A stretch of 64,000 nucleotides of DNA. Source: Isoetes taiwanensis. Taxonomy: Eukaryota > Streptophyta > Lycopodiopsida > Isoetales > Isoetaceae. Position 1 is the stretch's first letter. Each line of letters begins with the position of its first letter. The notes beneath the pieces are model-generated. The model did no database searches. It was not told the origin of the DNA and saw only the letters and a list, made by a program, of their open reading frames with translations. The position numbers were made by a program, and so were the translations under genes. This document shows positions 1 to 10,010 of the stretch, piece by piece. The stretch covers positions 6,908,992 to 6,972,991 of the forward strand of contig JAJEKV010000028.1 of NCBI GenBank assembly GCA_021234155.1, in the 5' to 3' direction.

Positions 1-1430
1 TGAAACAAAGGGACATACCTTCCAACGACAGACCTGCCACAACTAGTACATAATTTGACTGTTAGAGATTTTAAATGAATCCACATGGCTCAGTTTGGGA
101 GCCAATCAAATGTAAAGTGTTTGTAGTTATATTTACTAGATGTTAAAAATACTATATATATATCTATTCAAGTTAATTCTATTCGATCCTCGTGAAGGTG
201 ATCAAATTCACTATGCCCTACCTTAGACCTTATCCTCAGTGGCTGAGACCTCCATCATCAAGATGGGAACCCTATAATAAAAATACAAGTGTACAAAATA
301 TGCACAACACCTAAACGTGCCTTCCAAGCTATGCGGAAGCAATAGCCTTAGGTCCATAATGCCTTAAAATTTGTTGGAAAGAGAAACATGCAGGGTGGCT
401 TTCCAGATGGAATATGCAGGAGCAAGCATGTGTACAAGTAAATGATGGGGTCAAGTTCAATTCCGAAATCAAGTAAAGCAAGAAGAAAATATTCTTCTCC
501 GATCTTTAGAAAGGCTCATCCACCTAACTGGGCTCAGATCTGACAAGAACTCTTTATCTTATCTTCTCAATAAGGAACTAGAGATTCACAATTTTTAGAT
601 TAAGGCTGAACTGAAAGTTAGGCTAGGCAATGGCACTAGATTCAAGGAATTGCATGCTTATGACATAATGAGGTTTCCTAGCTAAGATTCAGTTAAGGTA
701 ATTTATTCCATCCATATTCTATCCCGTTATATAAAGCATTTTAGAGATAGTCTCGAGCCAGTTAGAGGTCTTAACATCTTTATAATTGTCAATAAAGATT
801 CTAATTCACATCAACACATAGCAGTCTTTAGATATTCGTTGTTGGTAAGTCATGGCCACACAATTTTCATTAGTTGCAACATTTAATTAAAGATATATCA
901 ACTAACAAGGGAGTTACTATTTCTCCTAACTGCAAAGTTTGCTCATATTCATCCACCAATGCTTTGTATTCCTTATGCTGGTCTATAGAATATTATACTG
1001 CATTAGAAGGCAGATGAAATAAAACTTAACTAAATACCTTCAACAAGAAAAAGTATGTGTCTCCGTATCTTGATGGGTGAGTATCTTTTCTGGTTCAAGA
1101 ACCTCCCTGTTGTCATGAACCTACTCGAAAACAAGGAAAATACGTGGAAAATACGCAAGAAATACGAAAGAAATACGCCAAGATCGGCAAAGAATCTGAT
1201 ATATGAACAGGAATCAAGAATACAATAACCCGAAGGCAAGCAGGAATACGAGACAGATGCCTAGAAGGCTCAAGACTGGCGTTGAACCGGAATGGTTTGA
1301 CAAGAAGGAGATGCCTCCTTATATATCTAGACCAACGGTCAGGATCGCGCCACTCCAATGGATGAGATCGCGCCAAGTGTCGCGCATGCATTTCGGTTCT
1401 AGAACATTCTAGAACCTTCTGGAGATAATC
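1..1430. other. AT-rich intergenic DNA, nothing recognised
   Basis: I see no coding frame with recognisable motifs, no paired long repeats and no RNA gene here. The only open frames are short and lack any family signature. A more GC-rich patch at about 1320-1430 with repeated GATCGCGCCA-like words could be the edge of a transposon LTR, but I cannot pair it with another copy. Confidence 0.4.
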
Positions 1431-1469
1431 CCACATATGAGGAAGACGTGAAGAAATATCTTCAACAAA

Positions 1470-1640
1470 TATTGGTAGCGCACTTGGCAAGGGTGTGTGA
1501 CTCGCAACTGGAAGGTTGCGAGTTCAAACCATGTCTTGTGCAACTACCCTTTTGCATCCGTGTGACGACCATCTTTTGTACATAGGAGTATAATGTTCGT
1601 ATGATACGAATATCCGTATGGTCGTCACACCTGTCACCTC
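1470..1640 (+). repeat. tRNA-derived SINE-like head with palindromic tail
   Basis: TAGCGCACTTGG at about 1476 fits the tRNA A box (TRGCNNAGYNGG, one mismatch), and GTTCAAACC at about 1522 fits the B box and T loop (G53-TTC-AAA-C-C61). The distance between them, 47 nt from T8 to G53, is that of a real tRNA, but the anticodon and T stems do not pair well, so this is a tRNA relic and not a tRNA gene. It is followed by a 71 bp segment (1560-1630) whose ends are perfect 13 bp inverted repeats (GTGTGACGACCAT) with an inner palindrome TTCGTATGATACGAA. A tRNA-like head with internal Pol III promoter fits a plant SINE; only one copy is visible, so family status is inferred. Confidence 0.45.
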
Positions 1641-1739
1641 TAATATTAGGAGGCTCCGAGTGTTCCATGTGCAAAATCTAGAGAGAAATTTCACTTCCCT
1701 TTTTTCCGTGAACATTAAAAGATCTATTCTATTCTATTG

Positions 1740-2290
1740 TTAGAAGGCTTTAGTACTCCAACATTCAAAACTAGATGCAGGGTAGTCCATTTTCTATACA
1801 AATGCAAGCGATAGGCATTCCCACTGACCTTTTCATCAACTTAAAATGGACCATAATACCTAAGATCTAGTTTCATATACATAACCATTTTCCATAGATG
1901 CTTCTTGGGAAGATGTAAAACCCATTGAGCTTTTGCATAATCTACTTTTGTTCATTTCCTTGAAGTCAAGAAATCAAAATTTCTTGACTTTTGTAGAATG
2001 TAAGCAAGGTCGCTTGTTGCTTCATCAGACGCTGGCACTCTTTTATCCCTATTTCATGATTGGAGGTTCCAAAGGGTAGCTATCACAACTTCAAAAGGAG
2101 TTCTCTGGTGACAAAATGAAGGGTAGTACTGTAAACAAACTCCAAAAGATGAAGATGCTTTTTCCATTGACTTTGTCCTTCTGCTTTGCTTTCATCGGCT
2201 CTAAGCCAACAATTTCTCCAATGAATATGAATCTTTACTATGTTCGAAACATTGGCAACTTGGTTTTGTTATGATTTATGTGGTCAAATC
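1740..2290 (-). pseudogene. Ty3/gypsy integrase C-terminal remnant
   Basis: Read on the minus strand, broken frames give an integrase C-terminal pattern: a stretch like the target-gene interface (TPFEVV near 2090), then KVDYAKAQWVL, KKHLWKM, DLRYYGPF and NAYRLHLY near 1830-1950, matching the usual order of the gypsy GPY/F module. Stops and frame changes interrupt it, so it is a dead copy. It probably belongs to the same old element as the minus-strand RT/RNase H piece at 4213-4935, split by the sequence between them. Confidence 0.6.
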
Positions 2291-2364
2291 ATGTTGTTTG
2301 CATGTAAATAATTTATACCTTATAAATACTAGCATGGCAATGTCGTGGATGATCGATATGTGCT

Positions 2365-2585
2365 TGTGACAGAATTAAAAACAAAAAGGCAATGTATATC
2401 GGTATAGAGTAGAACTCGGTGGTGTGACGAGCTATTGGATCTGGATCCACAAAGGGCTAATTCAAAGCAAGTTGTAGCAGCTCTCTTTGGGTCCTTGCAA
2501 GCCGATAAATAGTGTTTTGCCCAATTCTATATGAATGGTGTTTTTTTGAGACGATTAAAGTTATAGACCATTGAATATTGTATAC
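2365..2585 (+). repeat. First copy of a duplicated element fragment
   Basis: This 220 bp stretch is repeated, with clear divergence, at about 3902-4120. Shared landmarks are AGAACTCGGTGGTGTG, CAAGTTGTAGCAGCTCTC and TTAAAGTTATAGACCATTGA. The second copy lies inside the gag-like reading frame that follows the LTR-like units, so this first copy is probably a displaced piece of the same retroelement. Confidence 0.6.
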
Positions 2586-2593
2586 ATCTTCAA

Positions 2594-2972
2594 TGTCATC
2601 GATTCGCGTAGCGAATCGGCATTCTTGCACAAGACGAGCATGCATGCATTGCATGCGTCGCATGCATGCATCGCATGCATTTTTAGGCCGTTCATCAGGT
2701 TGGGGATCGCTACTTATTGCAGAGTTCTTCATCGACGTTTCATCGGCTCTTTCTCATCTCTCAGCAGTATCCATGGCTATTCTTGATCTCATGCGGAGGA
2801 GGGGCTTCTTCTTGCATGAGCTACTCTTTCTTGGCCATTCATATCCTTTCTAACCTCTTCTATCTTCGCCCTTTTGTCCGGCATAGGACAATCTTCCACC
2901 TTTCTCCTCGGATCTAGTATTTGAAGTTCTCTGGTATCGGGATGTTGCTGGTTTCATGCGAGTCGTAGTGCA
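2594..2972 (+). mobile_element. LTR-like unit, copy 1
   Basis: It starts TGTCATCGATTCG and ends GTCGTAGTGCA, giving TG...CA ends. The first 190 bp and the last 40 bp are repeated in the next unit (2977-3636), while the middle differs. A cluster of GCATGC/ATGCAT words at about 2639-2683 makes a set of overlapping palindromes and resembles RY motifs (CATGCA), which in plants bind B3-domain factors. Calling this an LTR rests on the paired ends and on the primer-binding site after copy 2. Confidence 0.5.
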
Positions 2973-2976
2973 AGAA

Positions 2977-3636
2977 TGTCATCGATTCGGCGTGAAAGCG
3001 AAATCGGCATTCTTACATAAGATCAGCATGCATGCATTGTAGATCGCCGCATGCATGCATCGCGATGCATTTTAGGCCGTTCATCGGGTTGGGGATCGCT
3101 ACTTATTGCGTAGTTCTTCACGACGCGTTTCATCGGCGCTTTCTCATCTCTCTGCAGTATCCATGGCTCCCACCCTCCCCCCCTTAAAATTGTTATTTAT
3201 ATGTTCATATTTGTTATAATTGTCGCGTGGCATGCGTGACCAGCCCCTCGCTTTTTCGAGGTGTAAATGTGGTTTTTTGTTGCATGGCACGCGTGACCAG
3301 CCCTTCGCTTTTCGAGGTTTTTTTCTCTATTGGTTTTTCTGTTGGTGATGTGCAGGTCCAGGGGTGATGCGCGACTTTGGTATTCTCTGTGGAGCATGGG
3401 TTTTTTTGTAGGAACGTTTAGCAGCCCTGCGTTGTCCAAGCCCCTTGCCGAGATTTTATCGCTAGGGTTTTTCCTCGAAAACCCGAAAGGGCGGGGTTTT
3501 TTAATCCCGGCGATAAGCTCTCGGCAGGTACACTAGCCAACATCTGTAGCACACAATTTTATTTGGGGTCCAGGTGTTATAACTGGATATTCCCTATGTA
3601 TCGGGATGTTGCTGGTTTCATGCGAGTCGTAGTGCA
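2977..3636 (+). mobile_element. LTR-like unit, copy 2, with internal insertion
   Basis: It shares its first 190 bp and last 40 bp with the unit just upstream and is followed by AGAA and then TTGGTATTCAGATC, a tRNA-Met-type primer-binding site with one extra base. Its middle (about 3170-3597) is unrelated to copy 1. It holds two direct copies (about 3226-3261 and 3284-3319) of a 35 bp word containing GCGTGACCAGCCC and CTTTTTCGAGG, and the hairpin element annotated at 3435-3545. Two LTR-like units in tandem suggest unequal recombination. Confidence 0.5.
3435..3545 (+). repeat. Hairpin element, copy 1
   Basis: An about 110 bp sequence that folds into a long stem: TTGCCGAGATTTTATCGC on the left pairs with GCGATAAGCTCTCGGCAG on the right, enclosing a smaller hairpin around GGGTTTTTCCTCGAAAACCC. 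A second copy lies at 39371-39485 in the same orientation. Between the copies, several base changes occur on both sides of the stem so that pairing is kept. It sits inside an LTR-like unit here. Confidence 0.65.
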
Positions 3637-4010
3637 AGAATTGGTATTCAGATCTGAGGCAAGATGTTGACCAGATTTGAAGCTTCCTTATTAGATAGTA
3701 TTAAAGTCTTCAAGGGTGGATCGGGCTTTCATGGAAGGAGAAGATGATAAAAGTTCTAGATGTTGAGAATTCGTTGGAGTTGCTTGTGGATACAACTGAA
3801 GGGTCTAGTCAAGCCATATCAATGGCTAGTTCCAGTGATGAAGCAACTGATAGTATTGCATCGAGAACAACTGCTACAAGTAGTGGAGGTGATGATAAAA
3901 GTAGAAATAAAAAAGGCGATGTGTATCTATGTACAGCGCAGAACTCGGTGGTGTGGAACATAGGTTGTCGGATCGAGATCTACAAAAGGCTAATTCGAAG
4001 CAAGTTGTAG
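3637..4010 (+). pseudogene. PBS and gag-like ORF of an LTR element
   Basis: After the LTR-like end there is a primer-binding-site-like TTGGTATTCAG, then a short ORF from ATG 3744 to 4010 (88 codons). The protein is acidic at first, then Ser/Thr-rich (SSSDEATDS, TTATSSGGDDKS), a composition often seen in gag. The frame closes quickly, so only a fragment remains. I cannot assign a clade. Confidence 0.4.
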
Positions 4011-4212
4011 CAGCTCTCTTTGAGCCTTGCAAACCAATGAGTAGTATTTTGCCCAATTCCATATAAAGGGTATATTTTTGGGATGATTAAAGTTATAGAC
4101 CATTGAGTATTGCTTACAACTTCAGGTTTTTCTTCCCAGGTTTGTAGTTAAGTTGCTACCCTTCAAAATCCATTATAGTATCAATGAGCTTCAATACCGA
4201 TAATATCTTGAG

Positions 4213-4935
4213 TTAGAATATGTTCCGAATTCTGCTGGTCAAAGCTGGCAATAAATTTGATCTCATGATGTAATGTCTCCATTTCTTTAGCTCGTGCACC
4301 AAAGCAATCAATTCTTTTACATAAGTGCTACACCCCTGCTCCGATGGTTTTAGCATGTGGCTAACATGGACTAATGGACATCCTTTTTGCATGAGTATAG
4401 ATGGCATCAATGTTATTTCCATAGCGTCCGAACACACTAGAAAAGGTTTATTTCAGTCTGGCAAGGCTAATACCCATTTGTTGCCATCTTTTTCTTCAAA
4501 ATTTGAAAAGCATCCTCGGCATCACCCCAAGCAAAATGTACATATATCCTTTCTTAGGAACCTATTATGTGGAAGCGCCACTTTAATGTCTTTCACAAAT
4601 CTCCAATAATAATTGTATAGTTGCACAAAAGAACGCAAATTCTTGAGATGATAAAGATGGCATTAGGTTGGATGCCACATAAATATCCATCTTCTTGCAT
4701 AAAGAATTGACTCTTTGATTTATTAACAAACAACTTATTCTGCCTAAGGAGTTAAAAAACCTGTTGAAAATGTTGCTTATGCTCCTCTATGGATCTGTTG
4801 TAGATACGAATATCAAAGGAAGACAACAATGCACTTTCCCAATATTGGTGCTAGAACTCTTTCCATGAGACGATAAAATATCCCTGGAGCATTGGTAATG
4901 TGATGTTCCATGTAAGTATACGGTATACGTATACC
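4213..4935 (-). pseudogene. Ty3/gypsy reverse transcriptase/RNase H remnant
   Basis: On the minus strand, about 4935 to 4800 reads ITNAPGIFYRLMERVL then LGKCIVVFF and NRSIEEHKQHF, the RT palm pattern (NAPATFQRLM...). From 4437 to 4213 it reads like RNase H: QKGCPLVHVSHML, then STYVKELIALVHELKKWRHYI. Stops separate the blocks. The element is dead; order and strand agree with the integrase piece at 1740-2290. Confidence 0.75.
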
Positions 4936-6049
4936 TAACCTGACACGTCACCAAGGTATTAAGACCATTGGGGACTAACCTAAAAGGGATTATTGGGAGT
5001 CAACTAACCTAAGTAGACCAACTAATAGTATTAATTAGCCAAATAGGCTAATTAGAGTGTGCCACTTGGCCTAACTTGATTGGCCAAGGGCGGGTTGCCA
5101 TCTTTGGGTGGCAAATTGAGCTCCCAGCCCAATTTTGCCCCAAATTCGAGTTTGGGAAGGGTAGAGGGAGGAAGAAGATGTTGCAACCTAACACCTGACT
5201 AGTTCTATGGATGTTCTTCGAGACAATGGGTCCAGCCAGGACACATGTCAGTCTTTAGGTAGTTCTGTGCTATTCTAACCCTTGTTTGAGTAGATGGATG
5301 ATTAGATTCTATTCTATGATCTACTTATGATGATGATGGATGTTTGTATTTGATTCTGTCTTCTCCTTCTGTTCCTCCTGTGTTGTATGGGATTAACGGG
5401 GATAGAGACCTAAAAGCTCTCTAGATTTAGTGACGTACCTAGTTAGAACCTCTTAAATCCTAGTAAATGCGGCTAGCGCACAAGAGCCCACCTGGCTGTG
5501 GATGCTGTCACTGAGAGGGCCGGGTATGGGTCTGACACTCCCTGCGTCGCAGGTGACGTGCCAAATGTTATGTGGATGCCTTGGACTCGAACGGGCAGGT
5601 GAGCCGGCCTTTAGATTTAGGGGAGTAAGTCGGGTATGAACGCGGGGGTCACTGAGGTGGCACGTGTTCTCTAGCACACCCAGGGATCCATCATGCTCGG
5701 GGAGGGGACGCCTCTCTGACCTGCCTCATTGCACTGGGAAGATGTAACCCGGAGTAGTTCCATAGGGTGATTCTATGGGATTGCATTTTCAGAAGGCTGC
5801 AATCACGCCATAGCATGTTTCAGCCTATCTGCAAAGTGTGCACAGGAAGCCATTGTTCTATGCTCGCCAACACCATTGTTATGACTCTGTCTGTTGTTAT
5901 CTGGAGGCCTTGACTGTCAGTTAATTCCCCATGAGTCTGAGCCGGGGTAGAGTCCTTATTTGTGATGCATTTCCTTGTTATGTTGGTGTTCTATCGCATT
6001 CTTATGGATGATGATGGGCCACCCTTCGTGGTGGTGTATTATTTGTTTG
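4936..6049. other. Intergenic DNA left of the CACTA-type element
   Basis: No coding signature is visible. The start (TATACGGTATACGTATACC near 4917) is palindromic. The stretch from about 5440 to 5770 is GC-richer and contains GGCACGTG-like words but no recognisable gene. The last three bases before the CACTA-type TIR are TTG (6047-6049), matching the three bases after its other end. Confidence 0.35.
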
Positions 6050-6067
6050 CACACTAACCCCAAATTT

Positions 6068-6660
6068 CGCTCTATGTGTAGTTTTTCGCTGTCTTTTTTG
6101 AAGAAAAACAACACTTAAAGCCCACTTGTTGTATTGTTCCGAAAATGCTAGAAACAACGTGTAGTTTTTGGTTAAAAAGTCTATGCATAGAAAATTGACA
6201 GCCTTTTGAAAAAAAAATCAATGCATTGTTTTTAGGTGTTGTTTTTTTTGTTTTTTATTAAAAAAATAACATATGTTTTTACAGAATATCAACATATGGT
6301 TTTTGAAAATAGTAGTTGTTTTTACTAAAAAATCAACATGCCACGTGAATAGTAGTTGTTTTCAAGTGTTGTTTTTACTATATAATAACATAGTTTAGAA
6401 AAATATCCACATGTAGAAAGGTGTAGTTTTTAAGTGTAGTTATTACAGGTAGAAAACTTGTGTGGTTTTTTAAGGTACAAATTTGGTTTCTATATATTGT
6501 TTTTAAGCAACCTACCATTGTTTCCTTCAAAAATATATATGCTTTTAAGCAATCTAACGTTGTTTCTTTAAATTGCTAATGTTGTTTCTTTAAAAAAAGA
6601 GATATGTTTTTTTTTTTTTTATTTCCTAACATTGTTTCGTTCAAAAAACCAAACCTAGTA
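6068..6660. repeat. Left subterminal repeat array of CACTA-type element
   Basis: More than ten degenerate copies of GTGTAGTTTTT, GTTGTTTTTA and similar words, spaced by 20 to 60 bp, with T runs. The reverse complement of the same words fills 12900-13130 at the other end. Confidence 0.65.
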
Positions 6661-8390
6661 TTTGTTGCTGTTTAGCTCTTATTCAATAGTCAAGACATTC
6701 ATATATTTTGAATATTTTGAATTCTTGATTGTAAACGAAGGTATATTGTGAAGCATTGAGACAAATAATACGATCATCCTTATTGAATGAAAGAAACAGA
6801 AGGAAATAAAATACAAATCATTCAAACCATTCTGTTCTTGTCTTTATTATTCAACCACCTGGACCTCTAAAAGGCGTATTTGCAAACTGCTTGCAAGATT
6901 CCAGATGTACGATAATCTTCTGGATTTTGCAATGGCCTTTGAAACTCATTGACCTGATCTTGAAGGGTCATTACCGTAAAACTGTCAGAGATGCCATGAA
7001 CATGGCTGGAGGCCTTCAGCAGAGGGACATTGAGATTGAAATAAGACTTAGAAATAACAACTGCCCAAATTTTTCGACTGGCATTTCATTCTCGCAGAGC
7101 AATCGCAAGGCATGAAATTAGCGTGCAAAAAAACACAAAAGCAAAAGCAAAACCAATATAAAAATTCAGAGCGCACTTTGGTAGTGGTCGGGCCTACCGT
7201 GAAGGAGTTGCAGAGAAAGCAATGGCATCCCGGGTCGCCAATGAAGTGGTCGCTTCTTCTCATTCTTCCTTTTAACAAAAAGTGAGGCATTCAAATGCCG
7301 ATGATCCCTAGATTGAAGACTACATCACCGAACGAATCCAAAAAATAACACAAATGGAGCTTCAAGTAGGGTCGATCACGATTTGCATAGTTGGAGCTTC
7401 ATGTTGGCCTGGGAAGCCCTCATTGCTTTCTCTTTTCGCATTCCTTGAAGGTCAAGCAAAGCCCACTCCACAGGGGAATCAAATCGGCCAAATGTTTGCG
7501 GCCTATTTTTAGGATAAAACTAGAATGGAAAAACATGTTTGCCATCGCCAAAGACGCGCCATAGCCCATTCCGCCGGATTCGCCATCGCCATAGCCATCC
7601 GGGATCTGGCCGGGTTCGCCATCGCCATGGCTACGGTACCGGAACTACCATCGCCATAGCGGTTTGGAACTACCATCGCCATAGCCGGTAGGAACTACCA
7701 TCGCTATAGCACCGCTTCGCTACCGCGATAACGCCATAGCTCGCAATTTGGCGGAGAAAGAAATACAAGATGCACAATGGCCGGATAATCTCGGATTTCA
7801 ATCTGGGCCCTTCATTTTAGTAGCCGGTAATATCATAGGACTAGGATCAACATCTATACCATTCATCTTTGAGTCAATCGAACGCTAAATAAAGACCAAT
7901 AAGATCTAAGGACTGGGATCAAGATCCGTGCCATTTATCTCGCCTTTGACAAAAATCACGCCAGATATAAAATATTATTTTATTTTCCACGCCTAGCAAA
8001 TTCATTATTTTATGGGAAAATTATAAAAATACCCTCAGATTTTCACAAATTGTTAAAATGCCCCTCGCTTGCTAATAATACACATGTTTGCCCCGAGATG
8101 AATTATTAAAATGCCCCCTGCCTATGATGCAACCTTATCGCCTAAGTGCAACCTTTTGTATTTTTTTTTAAGTCTTAACCATTGTTAAACCATTGAATTA
8201 TCACGTATAAACAATGGATACACCAAAATGTGCAAATACGCACATGCCGTTGGTTCGATCAAGCCCAAGCTGGAACCTAATAAGCTCCAAATGTGAGCGA
8301 AGCACATGCGGCTAAATCATATGCGGTCATAACCCAACAAGAAGAAACTGAAAAATAGCACTAGTGCCGCTAATCAGACATACTTGAAAA
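6661..8390. other. Unique-looking left interior of the CACTA-type element
   Basis: No recognised protein. A 74-codon open frame at 6891-7115 has no family signature that I know. At about 7550-7745 there is a minisatellite of four to five copies of a 20 bp word close to GGAACTACCATCGCCATAGC, GC-rich against an AT-rich background. A related CATAGCCGGTAGGAA word occurs at about 40905, suggesting a shared source. The stretch may be captured host sequence, but I cannot name it. Confidence 0.4.
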
Positions 8391-8393
8391 GGC

Positions 8394-10010
8394 TAGCCAA
8401 CATGCCACCTAGGCTCAAACATGCCACCTAGGCTCAAACATGCCAAGGTGGCTCAAACATGCCAAGATGGCTCCAACATGCCGCCTAGGCTCCAACATGC
8501 CAAGGTGGCTCAAAATGCCAAGGTGGCTCAAACATGCCAAGGTGGCCACCTAGGCTCCAACATGCCACTTAGGCTCAAACACGCCATCTAGGCTCAACAT
8601 GTCAAGGTGGCTCAAACGCCCATCTAGGCTCAAACACACCACCTAGGCTCCAACATGCCCTGGGTGGTTTTAACCATGCCACCTAGGGCTCGAACGCGCC
8701 TAGGTGGCTCAAACATGCCACCCAGGCTCCAACATGAAAAGGTGGCTCAAAACATGCCACCTAGACCCAACATGCCAAGGTGGCTCAAACATGCCACGTG
8801 GGCTCCAAAATGGCACCTAGGCTCCAACATGCCAGGTGGCTCAAACATGCCACCTAGGCTCCAACACGCCAACTAGGCTCCAACATGCCGGCCGCTCAAC
8901 CATGCCACGCGGGCTCCAACATGCCAGCAGGTGGCTCAAACAGCCACCCAGGCTCCAACATATAGTAGCTCAAACATGCCATCTAGGGTCCAACATGCCA
9001 ACGTTTAATATATTTAACCTAGGCTCAACCGGGGCTCAACAATGCCACATGGGTTCCAACATGCCACCTTGGCATGTTGGCCTAGGTGGTGATGTTTTGA
9101 GCCACCTTGGCATGTTTGAGCCTAGGTGGCATGTTGGAGCCCACATGGCATGTTTGGAGCCACTTTGGCATGTTGGAGCCTAGGTGGCATGTTGGAGCCC
9201 ACGTGGCATGTTTGAGCCACCTTGGCATGTTGGAGCCTAGGTGGATGGTTTGAGCACCTGGCATGTTTGAGCCTAGGTGGCATGTTAAAGCCCACGTGGC
9301 ATGTTTGAACCCACGTGGCATGTTTGAGCTACCTTGGTATGTTTGAGCCTAGGTGGCATGTTGGAGACTAGGTGGCATGTTTGAGCCAATCTTGGCATGT
9401 TGGAGCCAAGGTGGCATGTTGGAGCCCACGGCTTATTTGAGCCATGTTGGCATGTTGGGCCTAGGTGGCATGTTGGAGCCCCGCGGCATGTTTGAGCTTA
9501 GGTGGCATGTTGGAGCCCACGCAGTAATGTTTGAGCCATCGTTGGCATGTTAGTTTAGGTGGCATGTTGGGCCCACATGGCATGTTTGAAAGGTGGCATG
9601 TTGGTTTGGGTGGCATGTTTGAGCAAACCTTGGCATGTTGGGCCAAGGTCCTCCAACATGCCAACGGGGCTCAAACATGCCACCTAGGCTCCAACATGAC
9701 AAGGTGGCTCAAACATGCCCGCCGAGCCCAACATGCCTGCGCGGCTCCAACATGCCAGTAGCGGCTCAAACATGCCCGCCTCAACATGCCACGTGGGCTC
9801 CAACATGCCAGGTGGCTCCTCAAACATAATGCGGACTGCAACATGCCATGTGGACTCCAACATGCCAAGGTGGCTCAAACATGCCACCCTAGGCTCAAAC
9901 ATGCCAAGGTGGCTCCAACATGCCACGGGCTTAACATGCCACCTGGGCTCAAGCATGCCACCTAGGCTCAAGCATGCCATCTAGGCACTCCAAATGGTGA
10001 CATGGCATGC
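8394..10010. repeat. 19 bp tandem repeat array, left, with internal strand switch
   Basis: The array is built from two alternating 19 bp variants, GAGCCTAGGTGGCATGTTG and GAGCCACCTTGGCATGTTT (or their complements). From 8394 to about 9070 the array reads in one orientation, from about 9072 to 9648 in the other, and from about 9650 to 10010 back in the first, so the left array is itself palindromic. Copies are degenerate and vary in length by a base or two. Many open frames cross it only because three units make 57 bp; I regard none as a gene. Confidence 0.9.

Noticed and set aside
1476-1530. Functional tRNA gene
   Set aside because: A and B boxes fit, but acceptor, anticodon and T stems do not pair, so only a tRNA-derived repeat is supported.
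8655-9980. Many overlapping open frames with MPPRLQHAKVAQTC-like or MACWSHLG-like repeat peptides
   Set aside because: They are produced by the 19 bp repeat on both strands and in several frames; three units make 57 bp, which keeps frames open. No start context or non-repeat part supports a gene.
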